64,000 nt of DNA from assembly GCA_034509495.1 (NCBI GenBank), contig CM067508.1:20638003-20702002 (forward strand), given 5' to 3'. Position 1 is the first letter of the stretch; each line of letters starts with the position of its first letter. Of the stretch, positions 12,530-23,386 are shown in pieces. The position numbers were made by a program, and so were the translations under genes. The notes beneath the pieces are model-generated. The model saw only the letters and a list, made by a program, of their open reading frames with translations. It searched no databases and was not told the DNA's origin. Source of the DNA: Acestrorhynchus altus. Taxonomy: Eukaryota; Chordata; Actinopteri; Characiformes; Acestrorhynchidae.

Positions 12530-13180
12530 GGCCTTTTTCAGTCTATACATTTTTCAGAATTCACTATGAATTATTCAGTATTTGTTATGAATTATTCAGT
12601 AGGAGTTCATCATTTGAATTATCCATTTTCTATTAGGCTTTATTCACTGTCACTATAAATTAGTCAATATCCAACATGATTTAATTTGTCTACAACAAAT
12701 GATCAGTATCCAGCTTGAATTTTTCAGTATCCACCATGAACTATGGGTTATTTAAAATTTACTCTGAATTGTTGAGTATCAACCATGACTTACTCAATAA
12801 TAATTCAGTGTTTACAAGAATTATCAAATATCTGCATTACAATTAATCCAGTGTGGATTATAATTTCTACTATGAAATTTAAGAAAATCTCATAATAGAG
12901 GTATTTACTAGAATTATGGGGTTGGCTATTATATTCTCATAATCCATTATTCATCTATCTATGATGAACTAATTAGTATCCACAATGATTTATTCTGTAA
13001 CTCTAATAGCTAAACTGTAATAGATATACTGTATCTACTGTGGATTATCCAGCATGAATTATCAATTTCTACTACAGATTATTCCATATCTACCAGAATT
13101 ATTGAGTGTCTGCATCATATATTTCAGAAATCAGTGTGGATATTCAGAATATATTATGAATTGGTCAGTGTCTATATTTT
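12530..13180. repeat. Degenerate 21-bp tandem repeat array
   Basis: A phrase close to TATCCACCATGAATTATTC recurs head to tail with heavy divergence, for example at 12558-12600, 12718-12745, 12776-12800, 12975-13000 and 13030-13150. Unit length is about 21 bases where neighbouring units can be aligned, and some units have lost or gained bases. The array spans about 650 bases and is strongly AT-rich. It looks like an old minisatellite that no longer homogenises. No coding role is suggested. Confidence 0.7.
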
Positions 13181-13546
13181 TTTAGTATTTACTGACACTA
13201 ACAAACAAATTATGTCACAGGCTTATTACAATGTAAACCAATTGTTGTGAAATTAAAAACATAAAAAGGAACAAAAGCAACATTTCTGACACTGATATGC
13301 CTTTATATACTGTATTATTTAGTATATCTACAAAATTCTTTTTTGTAGTCTTATGAAGGCTACTACATTAACATGCTTCCTATTAGACACACATTAAAAT
13401 AAAGCATACATGTGCTCACATGCAGGTCCTCTTCCCTTGCTTCAGTTATTCTGCTCACACTGTGCAATGCCTATTCAGCACATACTGTGTCCGTATTGAC
13501 TCAGAGCTGTCCTTTACATCCCTTGTGGCTTAAGGGCATGCTCTAG

Positions 13547-13548
<2 letters not shown>

Positions 13549-13625
<77 letters not shown>
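13549..13625. repeat. (GT)n microsatellite, about 38 units
   Basis: Uninterrupted TG repeats. Confidence 0.99.
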
Positions 13626-13629
<4 letters not shown>

Positions 13630-14568
13630 GCTTAATTAGCATTTCATTTCATGTTTGTAGAACCAAGCTGTTTGGAGCAGTTTACATGTAGTAGTAGTGA
13701 ACATAAATATATAGTATTTAAAACTGCTTGTTCTTCCCTCCTTACAGTGGAAACGCTTCACATGGGTACATATAATAAAGCAATGCTGGATGGTCTGTTT
13801 GGCAAATGCAGAAATAGTCTATTTTGCTGGTGCAGTGAGTGCTATGGGGGATGTAAAGGTAATGCCATTATTGTAGGAACACGCATCAGTTTACATAATG
13901 CCATTTGTAATTGCGCTTGGGTAGGCATGGCAGACTGACTTTTACGAGGCTATATATTCAGTGAGCCCACCTACAAATGGCTCCCTGCCTTGGCCTTTGG
14001 GCCCTGGAGCACTCAGGTAATAAAAGTAAAAAGCCCTGGTATAGCCTTGGGGGAAACTGATGTTGTACTAACATTAGCATAAGGGAATTGTCTTTAGAGC
14101 ACAAAACAGTTATGAAACATGGCCATGTCCTCAATTCACTGGCCTGTGACTTCAGCTGCCACAGCTGAGGGACTGTTTTCCTTCTTTTATTCTCACCTGC
14201 ATTCCTGTCTACACATCCTAAATGATCGATAAATGACTGAGCAGCCCACGACCCTCATTCAGACAGCAGCTCTGCCTTGGCTCCAGACAGCAGGCGAAAT
14301 TAAAAATTGAAGTGCGCGAGTAGGAAGAGTTTTATCTGGAAGGTTCATTGTATTTGTAACATTTTACACCTGCTTTTAGGGCTGGCTGAGAAGACTAGCA
14401 TGATGGATGGACAGAAGAGTCCAAGCAAATTGGTCTCTGTTTCAGGCAATCCATATACAGGTAGGGTGAACAAAGCATAGTGGTATCATTTTAGGATTTA
14501 AACTGCATTAGAACGCTGTTAACCAAATCAAAAGGAGTTCCAATATAAGGAGTTTCATGACTAGATTT
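13626..14568. other. Unique sequence with a possible conserved stretch at 14130-14330
   Basis: No exon is supported. The 14130-14330 stretch has balanced composition, several CpGs and few simple repeats, and includes GATCGATAAATGACTGAGC. That is compatible with a conserved noncoding element but does not prove one. Confidence 0.35.
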
Positions 14569-14575
14569 TCTCTCT

Positions 14576-14631
<56 letters not shown>

Positions 14632-14690
14632 GTATATATACATATTATTACATACAGTATATACAGTATATATATATATATATTCATCGT
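14569..14690. repeat. (CT)n followed by (TA)n compound repeat
   Basis: About 54 bases of CT repeats (14569-14622) run straight into AT-rich TATA/CAGTATA repeats to about 14682. Confidence 0.95.
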
Positions 14691-14793
14691 TCTTTATTGT
14701 GTAAAAAATTCACAATGTCTGATATAAAGTCATATAAAGTGATATAAAGGGATACATATGAAAAGAGATGGGCTCTCCCTCTATCTTTCTATG

Positions 14794-14797
<4 letters not shown>

Positions 14798-14869
<72 letters not shown>
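14798..14869. repeat. (CA)n microsatellite, about 36 units
   Basis: Uninterrupted CA repeats. Confidence 0.99.
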
Positions 14870-14872
<3 letters not shown>

Positions 14873-15351
14873 TTTAATAAAACATTTATTGAGGCTAAAT
14901 GTGAAGAATAGCTGTACTAGTAACTGCTACCATTGATTTGCTGGTCTTATAGTGAATGGACTTGACAGAGCAGGAATAGCTGTTGTAAATCACATTGATA
15001 CCTCATGAATGACCATCACTTTTCAATTGAGAGAGGAATTAATGATTTGTTAATACCATTGATTCACTATTTCTTTAATGAGATTGACTGAGTGAGTTAT
15101 GTACAGTATTTCATCGGAAGCCTATAATGGCCTGAGGCGATGGTGCCCTGTCCTTGTCTGTTCTTGTTGCACTGCATTAGGCTACTTATAGACACAGTGA
15201 CTGCAGAAGGGCTTTTCCTTCATATTTGAGAAAAGTCTGTATTGTATAGTATGCATGTACTGAACATTACTCTGACTACATTATTAAAGAGGTAATCCAG
15301 CCTAAAACTGGAATATGGTGTATTTGTCCTTTTTTGCACTATTCTAGTTAA
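14870..15351. other. Unique sequence, no gene seen
   Basis: Nothing recognisable apart from ordinary AT-rich DNA. Confidence 0.5.
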
Positions 15352-15656
15352 GCATTGACAGCATTTGACAGATGCTCCTATCCAGAGCGACTTACAAATG
15401 TGCTTTGCTGTTCTTTCAAAAATATCCTTAGCTAGTTAGTAGAAGCTAGAAGATACCTCGTAGATGCTGCTGAAGACAAATATCAAGATTCAGTATAATT
15501 ATACTAATTTAATGTTTTAAATGCTCATGAAAAAGTTGGTTCTTCAAGTCTTTGAAGACATCAAGTGACTAAGCTGAGGACATTCATTCCACCTTTGTGC
15601 CAGGACAGAAACAAGTCTGGATGCTTATCTTAAGTGCAGCATTGCATCCCTCAGCC
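15352..15656 (-). mobile_element. LINE 3'-end fragment, family B, diverged
   Basis: Shares with the 8.7 and 22.6-22.9 kb copies the core TATCCAGAGCGACTTACAAA, then GTGCTTTGCTGTTC, the TTAGCTAG words, and later the segment matching the end of the coding part (TTCAAGTCTTTGAAGACAT). It has a ~60-base AT-rich expansion in the middle and no readable frame. Sense is minus by comparison with the 22.7 kb copy. Confidence 0.65.
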
Positions 15657-16584
15657 TGTTGACATTCATATTCTCTGACTACAATATCCAGCATGCATCA
15701 TATCATATAACAGATGTCATTCTTGAACAACAATCAAGTGGCTGTTCTTGCAGTGCTCAACTACTTCTGATTGTTAGCCTAATATATAAACTTAATTACA
15801 GTAAAATGGTTATAGAGGACTGGGTACATATCTACAAGTAACCCTGGACTTGCTGATTGGTCACTGATTTGTTTACAGTGGTGTCACTGTATTGTAGCCT
15901 AACCAAATCAGTAAACTGAATGTTGTTGTCCAATCAACCAATCCCAAATTCAATTTCAAGCCTCCATCCACCGCTTAGCAACAATTTTCCCAAGTGTTCT
16001 GGATTTTATCAGCGCACCAGTGTTTGAATTTGAAGCTGAAGTGAAACCTCATTTCTGACAGAGTAGAGCACATCTTTTATAACAGCATCACTGTCCTCAT
16101 GGTAGAATATAGTTTGATTCTTTTTCAACCTAATTTTGCGTTACCCAGGGAATTCTAGCTATGGGAAATTGGAATTTCTTTCCACAATTAGGATGTCTTG
16201 TTTGAACATCAGATGACACTGTAGATATTTTACATTTACAGTTACAGTATCTAATGTTATTACAATTTTATCTCATGTTACTCATGTAGGAAAATACAGA
16301 GAAGTCTTTCCCATGGAAAGTGGTGTAGAGTGATGTCCCAGTTGAAACCCAGTCTGTCACAAGTCTGTTTAACCACAGGCCTACTCATAATGTATTTAAT
16401 TGCCAGTGTTACTGCAAAATACTTGCTGAGCCAGACCTAAATGTAGTGTCCTAGTCAAGATTTTGGCTGGTGCCCCTTGCATCACAGTATAGCTTTATAA
16501 CATTGAGATTTTCAGTATTAAGTAGTAAACAAATTATAAACAATGTAAATACAGTATAGACAATGAGTTTGTGCAAAGAAGAGG
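15657..16584. other. Unique sequence, no gene seen
   Basis: No exon or repeat recognised. Confidence 0.5.
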
Positions 16585-16862
16585 ATGAGTAGACTCTACT
16601 TTCTGAGGATGCTCAGGTACTTCAATATGTGCAGCAAAAGGCTGGCCATCTTGTATCAGTCTGTACTTGTGGGTGCTGTCTTCTTCACAGTAATTTGTTG
16701 GGAAGACTGTGTCAAAGGTGGAGATGCCAAGAAGCTCATCAAACTGATCAAGAAGGCTGACTGTGTTCTTGGATGCTCACTGGAGACTTTTCAGGTAGTG
16801 GTGGAAAAAAGAACTCTCAACAAACTGACTGCTATCCTGGACAATACCTCTCACCCCATAAT
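16585..16862 (+). pseudogene. LINE reverse-transcriptase C-terminal fragment
   Basis: The frame reads RLYFLRMLRYFNMCSKRL, then a VFFTVICWEDCVKGGDAKKL segment and a ...KLTAILDNTSHPI segment. This is the order found downstream of the catalytic domain in fish non-LTR retrotransposon ORF2 proteins: the YFLRxLR helix, the ICW motif, then LxxILxNxSHPL. Catalytic motifs and the endonuclease are absent, so the copy is 5'-truncated. The frame stays open and runs on into the 57-bp minisatellite, giving a 126-codon hybrid ORF. That fusion is probably incidental. A related C-terminal piece lies at 32.99-33.46 kb. Confidence 0.75.
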
Positions 16863-16909
16863 GACTTACTGGTCAGGCAGCAGAGCACTTTCAGCATATG
16901 TCGTCTGCA

Positions 16910-17193
16910 GTGCCAGATGCAGCTCCAGTGTTTGCAGCTCCTACCGCATCTGCTCCAGTGTCTGAAGTGCCAGACACAGCTCCAGGGTCCGTGGCTCCCT
17001 CTGCATGTGCTCTAGAGTCTGTGGTGCCAGACGAAGCTCCAGTGTCCGTGGCTCCCACCTCATCTGCCCAGTGTCTGAGGTACCAGACTCAACTCCAGAG
17101 TCCCTGGATTCCACCACATCTGGTCCAGCGTCTGTGGTGCCAGACACAGATCCAGTGTCCAGGGCTCCTGCCACCCCTGCTCCACTTTGCATG
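16910..17193 (+). repeat. 57-bp minisatellite, five units, Pro/Ala/Ser-coding
   Basis: Units start at 16910, 16967, 17024, 17080 and 17137, each beginning GTRCCAGAY. Four units are 57 bases long, and unit 3 has lost one base. In the 57-base units the plus frame reads roughly VPDxAPxSVAPxxSAPxS, a 19-residue Pro/Ala/Ser/Val-rich repeat. A partial sixth unit follows. The array is much more GC-rich than its surroundings, and frames are open on both strands because the unit length is divisible by three. It begins about 50 bases after a LINE C-terminal fragment, so it may be retroelement-derived. Confidence 0.85.
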
Positions 17194-17454
17194 GCTCCTG
17201 GGGCATCTGTACCTGTGATGACATAGACTGTCATTTCCTGTGTCGACATTCAGAACTGTGCCCAGACTGGCTCCACTGTCTCCCATGTCTGTTCCTGTCC
17301 CTGTTTTTTTTTTTTTTTTGTTATTCCCATCCCTGTCATTGTTTAAATATCTGTCCCTGTCAATGTTCCAGTGTTCAGTTCCAGTCTCTCAGTGGCAAAG
17401 GGGTCTAATCACTATGATCAAAGGATGAAAGGTAAAGCTAATTGTCATCAGCAT

Positions 17455-18070
17455 CTGGAGTCTGAGAGAGCATAATTGGCCATGCTCTCTTTATATGGGT
17501 AGATTGTGCTCTCTACCAACTACCAGTGTGATGTTGGTCAGCACAGGTGTCTGTTTTTGTATCAGAGTTGGTTTCCTCTGAGCATGTTGGCTACCTAGCA
17601 ATGATACAATGTCAGCAATATGAAAACAGGTAGTGTTTGGCTTCACATGTATTGGAGGAGGCATGTGCTTGTCTTCAGCCTCCTAGTGTGTAACGTCTCC
17701 GGACACAGAGGTAGGAGGCGGAAGTACTTGCAGGGTTGTATTTATTGGACAATAACTCACGATTGGTAGCAGACACGAAAACACGACACAAGTAACCAAC
17801 TAGACACATAAAAACGAGAAGAATGACTTGGACTAACTGAGACAAGGGAGTTATAAACACACGATAATGAGACACGGCTGGGACATGATAACGATGGGGC
17901 AGGGTTACAGATAGAACACAGCTGGGAATGGGAGGAGACATGGAACAGCACATGGAACAGTAAACACAACACAGACCAGCGGTACGTGACATAGTGTCAG
18001 GAGCATAATATGTGATAGGGGAGAATTCTAATGGAGTTAGGTAATTGGCACTTCCCGAATTGGGATGGAA
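17455..18070 (+). mobile_element. SINE family C copy, interrupted by a solo LTR
   Basis: The left part (17455-17688) contains CATAATTGGCCATGCTCTC, GTTGGTCAGCACAGGTGTCT, ATCAGAGTTGGTTTCC, GAGCATGTTGGC and GGAGGAGGCATGTGCTTGTC. The right part (17997-18070) continues with GTGATAGGGGAGAATTCTAA, GTTAGGTAATTGGC and AATTGGGA. The two halves are contiguous in the family but separated here by 303 bases of LTR plus one copy of the target duplication. The tRNA-like head is not visible in this copy; the head is seen at 52.63 kb. No coding capacity. Confidence 0.75.
17689..17991 (-). mobile_element. Solo LTR (Ty3/gypsy-type likely) with 5-bp target duplication TAGTG
   Basis: The insert starts TGTAACG and ends CGTGACA, so both strands read TG...CA with short inverted ends TGTMACG. 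It is flanked on both sides by TAGTG (17684-17688 and 17992-17996). This duplication splits an otherwise continuous SINE. On the minus strand an AATAAA signal occurs near the 3' end (in the segment around 17739-17746), which suggests minus orientation. The length of 303 bp and 5-bp duplication fit a Ty3/gypsy or similar LTR retrotransposon reduced to a solo LTR by LTR-LTR recombination. No gag-pol sequence remains. A 161-codon minus frame across it is not a gene. Confidence 0.8.
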
Positions 18071-18993
18071 ACACTTAAGGTAAAATAAAATATAGTAAAA
18101 TATAAAAAAAATAGCGAAAGGTTTTTTTTTTTTAATCTTATTTGGGGTGTCTGGACACATTTCTGGTTAGACAGGGTCCCCAACATTTGTCTAAATCACC
18201 TATGCCATCAGCCAGCTCTGGATATTTATCAGTTAATGTTAGCTATCTACCTCAAAAAAGATCATCTCAAAATTCCAACCCATATTTCAGAAATTTCTTC
18301 AACAAACTCTTTGATTAAGACTAGAAGAGTTAAATACCCACATCATTTTGCAAAAAGCATTGTATTGCTGACAGGTCTGCCAAGTCAGCAACAAATTAAT
18401 GGACAGGTCAGAGTTGGATTTAGAGAAGCACTTGGTTACTCTGCCCACTACTCTACAAGAAGCCAATGTCTGTAATGGAGTCTAATGCACTGGCTCTTGT
18501 GCAGGATACTCACAAGGTACTTTTACTTAACCATGGGAACAACAAGGCAAAGTCAATTCATTGCTGGCACTATCAGCCAAGTGCTTTGAATCATCTTCAG
18601 CAGCCCTGAGAGAACTACAGTGGGGCACCATCAAATACCTTCTTTCTGAGACAAATACAATATGTCAATAATCCCACCTGCTACAGATCCGCTCCACAGT
18701 TGCCATGGAAAAAAAAATAACCATCACTAATTGAGGCAAATAGTGGAAATGTGTTCCATCAAAAATGATTAGTGCTAATTAAGTCATTTTCATGCTCTGC
18801 TGCATGTCTTTCATCTGCATGTCCATACGGTACACACTTTAAAAAGCAGGGAGAGGAAAGACGAAATTAAAGCTATGAAAAGATAGCGAATGAGCTATTG
18901 CATTCCAAATCCTCAACGTCCACATTAAAAGGCAAGCTGGATAAAAAAAAACAGCTAAAGAAAAAAAAAATACAAATGTATAGAGATGAAAAT
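18071..18993. other. Unique sequence with a possible conserved stretch at 18680-18860
   Basis: The stretch around GATTAGTGCTAATTAAGTCA combines homeodomain-type TAATTA words with low repeat content. This is an impression only; no exon is supported. Confidence 0.3.
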
Positions 18994-19225
18994 ACATTAT
19001 ATGGAGAAAAGTATCATGACACAGTCATCTCTACTGTCCAGGGAAAGTTTTTTACTAGATTTTGTATCATTTAGCTATGATGATTTGATTGCATTCAAAT
19101 GATTATATGAATGCAAATTCTCACACCAAAGCTCCAAAATTTAGGAGAAAGCTTTCCCCACCCCTCCCCATCCCCAGTGTTAATCCATCCCAACTGTATT
19201 AGATGAAGTACCATCATTCAATTGG
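18994..19225. mobile_element. Left end of TIR-bounded family A
   Basis: Starts ACATTATATGGAGAAAAGTA and continues with TCTCTACTGTCCAGGGAAAG and GATTTGATTGCATTCAAATG. This corresponds to the inverted terminal region seen at both ends of the 39.3-40.5 kb element. No coding sequence. Confidence 0.6.
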
Positions 19226-19372
19226 CAGTATTTCCTGACAAAGACTAGACTAAGCTATGTGTTGCAAAACACGTGTACATTACTAATTAATACACTTACA
19301 TTTAATACAATCATAAAATGTACCATTTAATCATAGCTGAAACTAGTGGCAATGGCTTCAAAGTCTTTAAAA

Positions 19373-19375
<3 letters not shown>

Positions 19376-19422
<47 letters not shown>
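19376..19422. repeat. (CA)n microsatellite
   Basis: About 23 units. Confidence 0.98.
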
Positions 19423-19426
<4 letters not shown>

Positions 19427-19624
19427 ACTAACCAGGAACAAGTGCATGGTCAACTTTCAATGTCTAAAGCAGGGAAGTCCAGCATTTTCTACAGAAAGCA
19501 CTGGGCTATTTGTTCAGCTCCTTGGTGGGGTGTAGATGTGCATGAGCAGAGCTGTTGGACAGAATTGCTGTATCTCTCCTGTAATCTTTTCTTTCTTATT
19601 GTGGGGATTTGATTTATTTGTAAT

Positions 19625-19626
<2 letters not shown>

Positions 19627-19675
<49 letters not shown>

Positions 19676-19678
19676 GGT
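19627..19678. repeat. (GA)n followed by G13 run
   Basis: About 20 GA units run into a run of about 13 G, a guanine-rich purine tract. Confidence 0.98.
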
Positions 19679-20179
19679 CCACTCAGGCTCATTCAGAACT
19701 TCTAACACCCCTCTTCACTGCTGGTTGCACTGAGAGAGCTCATGCAGTGAGCAGCCTCTAATAGAGGCTCTGTAACAGAAGAGGGCTTGTACTCATCTCT
19801 CCAGCTTGGCGCTGGATAAAAGACCTGGCCAGGATTCCAAGGTGCAACTATTGTTCCAATGGGTTGTGTGATCCCTGATGTGTGTGTGCTTATGTGTTTG
19901 GTTTAGTGTCCTTTAATCTTAAGAAGAAGGAACATAGTGTTTCCAATATGGTCACCCATTCCATGTCCTGGGCTTACAGGACAGATTTCTGGTTTACTAG
20001 GTGGTTCGTTCTGGTATACTAGGTGGATCTTTCACAGCATGATAAATAAAATGTACCACTTTAATAGTGAGGGATGATGTGAGAAGGTAGGTAGCAAGCA
20101 AAAACAGACATGTTAGAAAATGAAACAGTGAACACAGGAGAATACCTTGTTTGCTTGACAATCACAGAATCACTGTTTG
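19679..20179. other. Unique sequence, no gene seen
   Basis: No exon or repeat recognised. Confidence 0.5.
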
Positions 20180-20840
20180 TAATACTACATAGACCAGTTT
20201 CAAATCCTTCCATAGCTTATCAAAATTATTTATATCCAGGTTTTGTCTTGGCCATTTCAGAGCTCTCCATTTTTTCTTTTGAGCCATTCCTTGCTGGAAT
20301 TACTGGAATGTTTTGGGTCATTGTCATGTTGCATGTTCCACCTCTGCTTCGGTTTTTATACAGAACAATTTTTGTCATGGAGAGCTTGCTAGAACCCAAA
20401 CTACAACATTTCCACCTTTTTCCTTTCTCTTAGTATGAGGTAGATGAGGTAGATGAAAATCAATCTTGTACAGTTTCTTTCTGATGGTAGATCACTTTGA
20501 CATCAACTGTGGCAAGAGCTACTTGTAGATCTCATGATGACATTTAAGGATTATTTGAGACCTCTTCACACATTTTGCAGACCACTCTTAGGTTTAAATG
20601 GGCTGACAACCTGTCCTGGTCATGCTGGTAGTTGTTGTAAATGTTCTCTTCTTGTAGATATTTTTTTCTGGATAGTGGAATGACTGATTTCTTTTAAAAA
20701 CCCTTCCCAAGCTCCTTAGAGAGCTGTTTGGATCTCTCCACTCCCAATGAAAAGCAAATCAAACTAATTAGTGAGGTTTAAAAAAACAGTCTCTCTAGCA
20801 ATGGTCTAATCATTTGCAGCTGATGTGCTGCACCTCATCA
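20180..20840 (-). pseudogene. Tc1-like transposase remnant, minus strand
   Basis: On the minus strand, 20325 down to 20311 reads DNDPK and continues HSSNSSKEWLKRKNGEL before a stop. That is the region around the second catalytic aspartate of Tc1/mariner transposases (the DNDPKHTSK block). Further along the minus strand's 5' side (20690-20740) lies a segment corresponding to the N-terminal helix-turn-helix region, with frameshifts. The copy has many stops and no visible terminal inverted repeats. The apparent 107-codon plus-strand frame at 20110-20433 is its antisense shadow. Confidence 0.65.
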
Positions 20841-21059
20841 AATTCTTTAAGCGTTTTCAGTAGAAATACATGTAGTGATGTTCTAACTTTGACTTCATAA
20901 GAAATTTGCAATTCTAATGATTACATTTAACAAACTTTCTTCAGGTTAATGTGTTTAGTTATATTAAACTCCCATCTCCCAACAGAATTACAATTTAAAT
21001 TAAATGCGTATACAGCACACACCAGCCCTAATGCCTGGTGTGGGCTACAGTGGAATTAA

Positions 21060-21375
21060 ACTCCCCAGCATGTGGAGCTATGCAACTTTATTCTCTGGGA
21101 TGATGATGATTCATCCAATACATTTGGAATGAACTGGAGAGTCAGGGAAGAGGTGGGGTGGTGGTCAACCAACATCCTGACCACACTAACACTCTTGTGG
21201 TTGAATGCAATCAAACTCTCTCACAGCAATGTTCCAAAATGTGGTAGAAAGCCTCCCAGAGCAGTACGAACAGTAACTCAAACAAATGCAGGATCAACTC
21301 GTTTTTTAAAACCTTCAAATTCTGAAGTGATGAATGAACAGGTGTCCCAGTACTTTTGTGCGTATAGTGTGCTGC
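21060..21375 (+). mobile_element. Right part of TIR-bounded family A
   Basis: Contains GGAATGAACTGGAGAGTC, CCTGACCACACTAACACTCTT and GTGGTTGAATGCAATCAAA, and ends with GTGTCCCAGTACTTTTGTG ... ATAGTGT. The final 60 bases are the right terminal inverted region of family A. The coding-like words match the last part of Tc1-like transposases in other fish repeats (NELE-type then LTNALVAEW-type residues), but this frame is decayed. Some 1.8 kb upstream lies a left end (18994-19225). Whether the two once belonged to one copy is unclear. Confidence 0.65.
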
Positions 21376-21951
21376 AGAAAATCTGACATTTTACATACTT
21401 GACTTTTAAAACACTTTCTAGGTAGCAACAAACTTTCTCTGCCGCTAACAAAACAAAAATGAACATGTCCTCAGTTCTTCAGTTCAAAGTCCTCTGGTGC
21501 TATTAGGCATAGTGTTACCTGCGATTTGCCCGTCTCCACTCATTACCCTTCAACTTATTACAATCCTTCTTTTGATGAGCATGTGTCTTTTCTCCCTGTG
21601 TGTATTCAAACAGAGAGGTTTGATTAATCGTGTTTTCAGGGGGAAAGAGAGCTAGGTGTGGGATTGAAACTGAATGAAAGAAAACTGTCGGGCCATGCGT
21701 AATTCAAAGGCTTCTGTTGGAGAGGGAGATTATTTGCGTTTGCCGCCTCTTCACCACCAGGCTCGAGCACTTTTAAGTTCCAGCTCAGTGAAAAGAGATG
21801 CCCCATCGCTTCGGAATTACAAGCTCTTTCTCACCCAAAAAGCAAACCTCTATTTACATGTCTGTCCTATGGTTACGAGATCAAAGCAGTATTAGATCTG
21901 TCTGCCTTTGAATCGGGAGGAGTGGTTTAATTGAAAAACACAAAGGAGAAT
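21376..21951. other. Unique sequence with a possible conserved stretch at 21590-21850
   Basis: Balanced composition, several CpGs and low repeat content. The stretch includes TTTGATTAATCGTG and CGCTTCGGAATTACAAGC. Compatible with a conserved noncoding element, unproven. Confidence 0.35.
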
Positions 21952-21961
21952 GTGTGTGTGT

Positions 21962-22004
<43 letters not shown>
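21952..22004. repeat. (GT)n microsatellite
   Basis: About 26 units with one A interruption. Confidence 0.98.
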
Positions 22005-22006
<2 letters not shown>

Positions 22007-22599
22007 GTGGGGTTTGCTTTGGGAGGGCTCCATGGATGTGTAAAAGTCTAAAAAGTTCCTTGGATTATTTTTCATGGCCCCAGTCTGACAATCATCTCAA
22101 GGATGGTAAATGGATCTATATTCAGGTGGCAGGGGGAACGGGGGGAACTCAGAGGACCTCCACACACCAAGCGTAAACAAAATCCTTTTGGCCATTATAG
22201 AGCAACACCAGTGGAATTACTCAAAAGTAAAAACTTTTCATAATGTATATCTTTACACAAAAATAATGTTTGCTTACAAGAAATGTTGTAAAAAAGGTAT
22301 AAAATAGGGCTACCTTTAAATCATGTGACATCAGCTGGGGAAAGGGGTATGTGTTAATAATAGCACTAATGCTTCAGTTGTGATGTGGAATGAGAGCTAA
22401 TGGACAATGACATTACCTAGTATGCTAACACCATAGTAGCAATATGGCGTAAACAGCCACTGCTGGTCAATATCAGCCAATTTATGCTATCTAACTTAGA
22501 TATTGTTGTGCTCTTTTGAGTAGAATCTTCTCCTAAATTGAGCTACTCGTTATTATGTAACAACACCCGTTTCTACAGATACATGAAGAAGAGCCCTTC
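22005..22599. other. Unique sequence, no gene seen
   Basis: No exon or repeat recognised. Confidence 0.5.
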
Positions 22600-22936
22600 A
22601 AGCCTCAAGTGCAACTCGGCTTGACCCACCATCCCTCAGAACGCAAGGTAAACATGCATCCAGACTCTTTTCTGTTCTGGCACCAAAATGGTGAAACGAA
22701 CTTCCCCTGGGAGTCCGAGCAGCCGAGTCCCTCAATGTCTTCAAACGCAGACTGAAGACTCATCTGTTTCAGGAGTACTTAACTCCATAAAGACTTTTGT
22801 TTCAACACGGTCTAAATGTGTGGAATCTCTAGATTCCAGCCTTGTCTACTAGCTAAGGATGTTCTAAGCAAACAGTAAAGCACTTTTGTAAGTCGCTCTG
22901 GAGAAGGGCATCTGCTAAATGCCATAAATGTAAATG
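22600..22936 (+). mobile_element. LINE 3'-end fragment, family B, best copy
   Basis: Codons 22689-22790 read W*NELPLGVRAAESL followed by NVFKRRLKTHLFQEYLTP and a stop. This is the conserved C-terminal tail of many fish non-LTR reverse transcriptases (WN-LP--VR-A-SL--FK--LKTHLF). About 145 bases of 3' UTR follow, including TTTTGTAAGTCGCTCTGGAG. The copy ends in ATAAATGTAAATG, a short tandem tail. One in-frame stop follows the Trp. The sequence is 5'-truncated upstream of about 22600, where I lose the family. Confidence 0.8.
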
Positions 22937-23354
22937 TGTGAAGAAATGAGGCTAAATGGCTGCTGGGACTTAAGGCCTTGATTCCTAAACATAAAGAAAA
23001 ATGGATGTGATTTTCTCTATTTTACATTTACTATTCACTGAATTATAACAAAAGTGTTGCAAAATTAATGTTAGGTTAGTCAAGTAAAAACAAAAGGTAA
23101 AGATAAAATTTAGGTAAGCATTGCATTCGGCAGGATTGCGGTTCCAAAACGTCTGATAACAATGCTGCTAACCCACACAAGTCCTCCCTGCGTGCGGCAG
23201 CATCGTGGAGGCAGAACTGATTAATAAAAAAATGTTCTGATGGTTGGGAAAGTTGTATTAAAAATGTAAGCAGGGCTGGTACATTTTATTCTTAATGAGC
23301 AAAACATTTCAGCTGTTAATAAAAATAAGTCTCTAAAAGTAGTGGACAGTTTGA

Positions 23355-23355
<1 letters not shown>
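22937..23355. other. Unique sequence, no gene seen
   Basis: No feature recognised. Confidence 0.5.

Positions 23356-23383
<28 letters not shown>
23356..23383. repeat. (GT)n microsatellite
   Basis: About 14 units. Confidence 0.97.

Positions 23384-23386
<3 letters not shown>

Noticed and set aside
17675..18160. 161-codon minus-strand open frame
   Set aside because: It lies across the solo LTR and the SINE, with the target duplication inside it. No domain features, so it is a shadow of the repeats.
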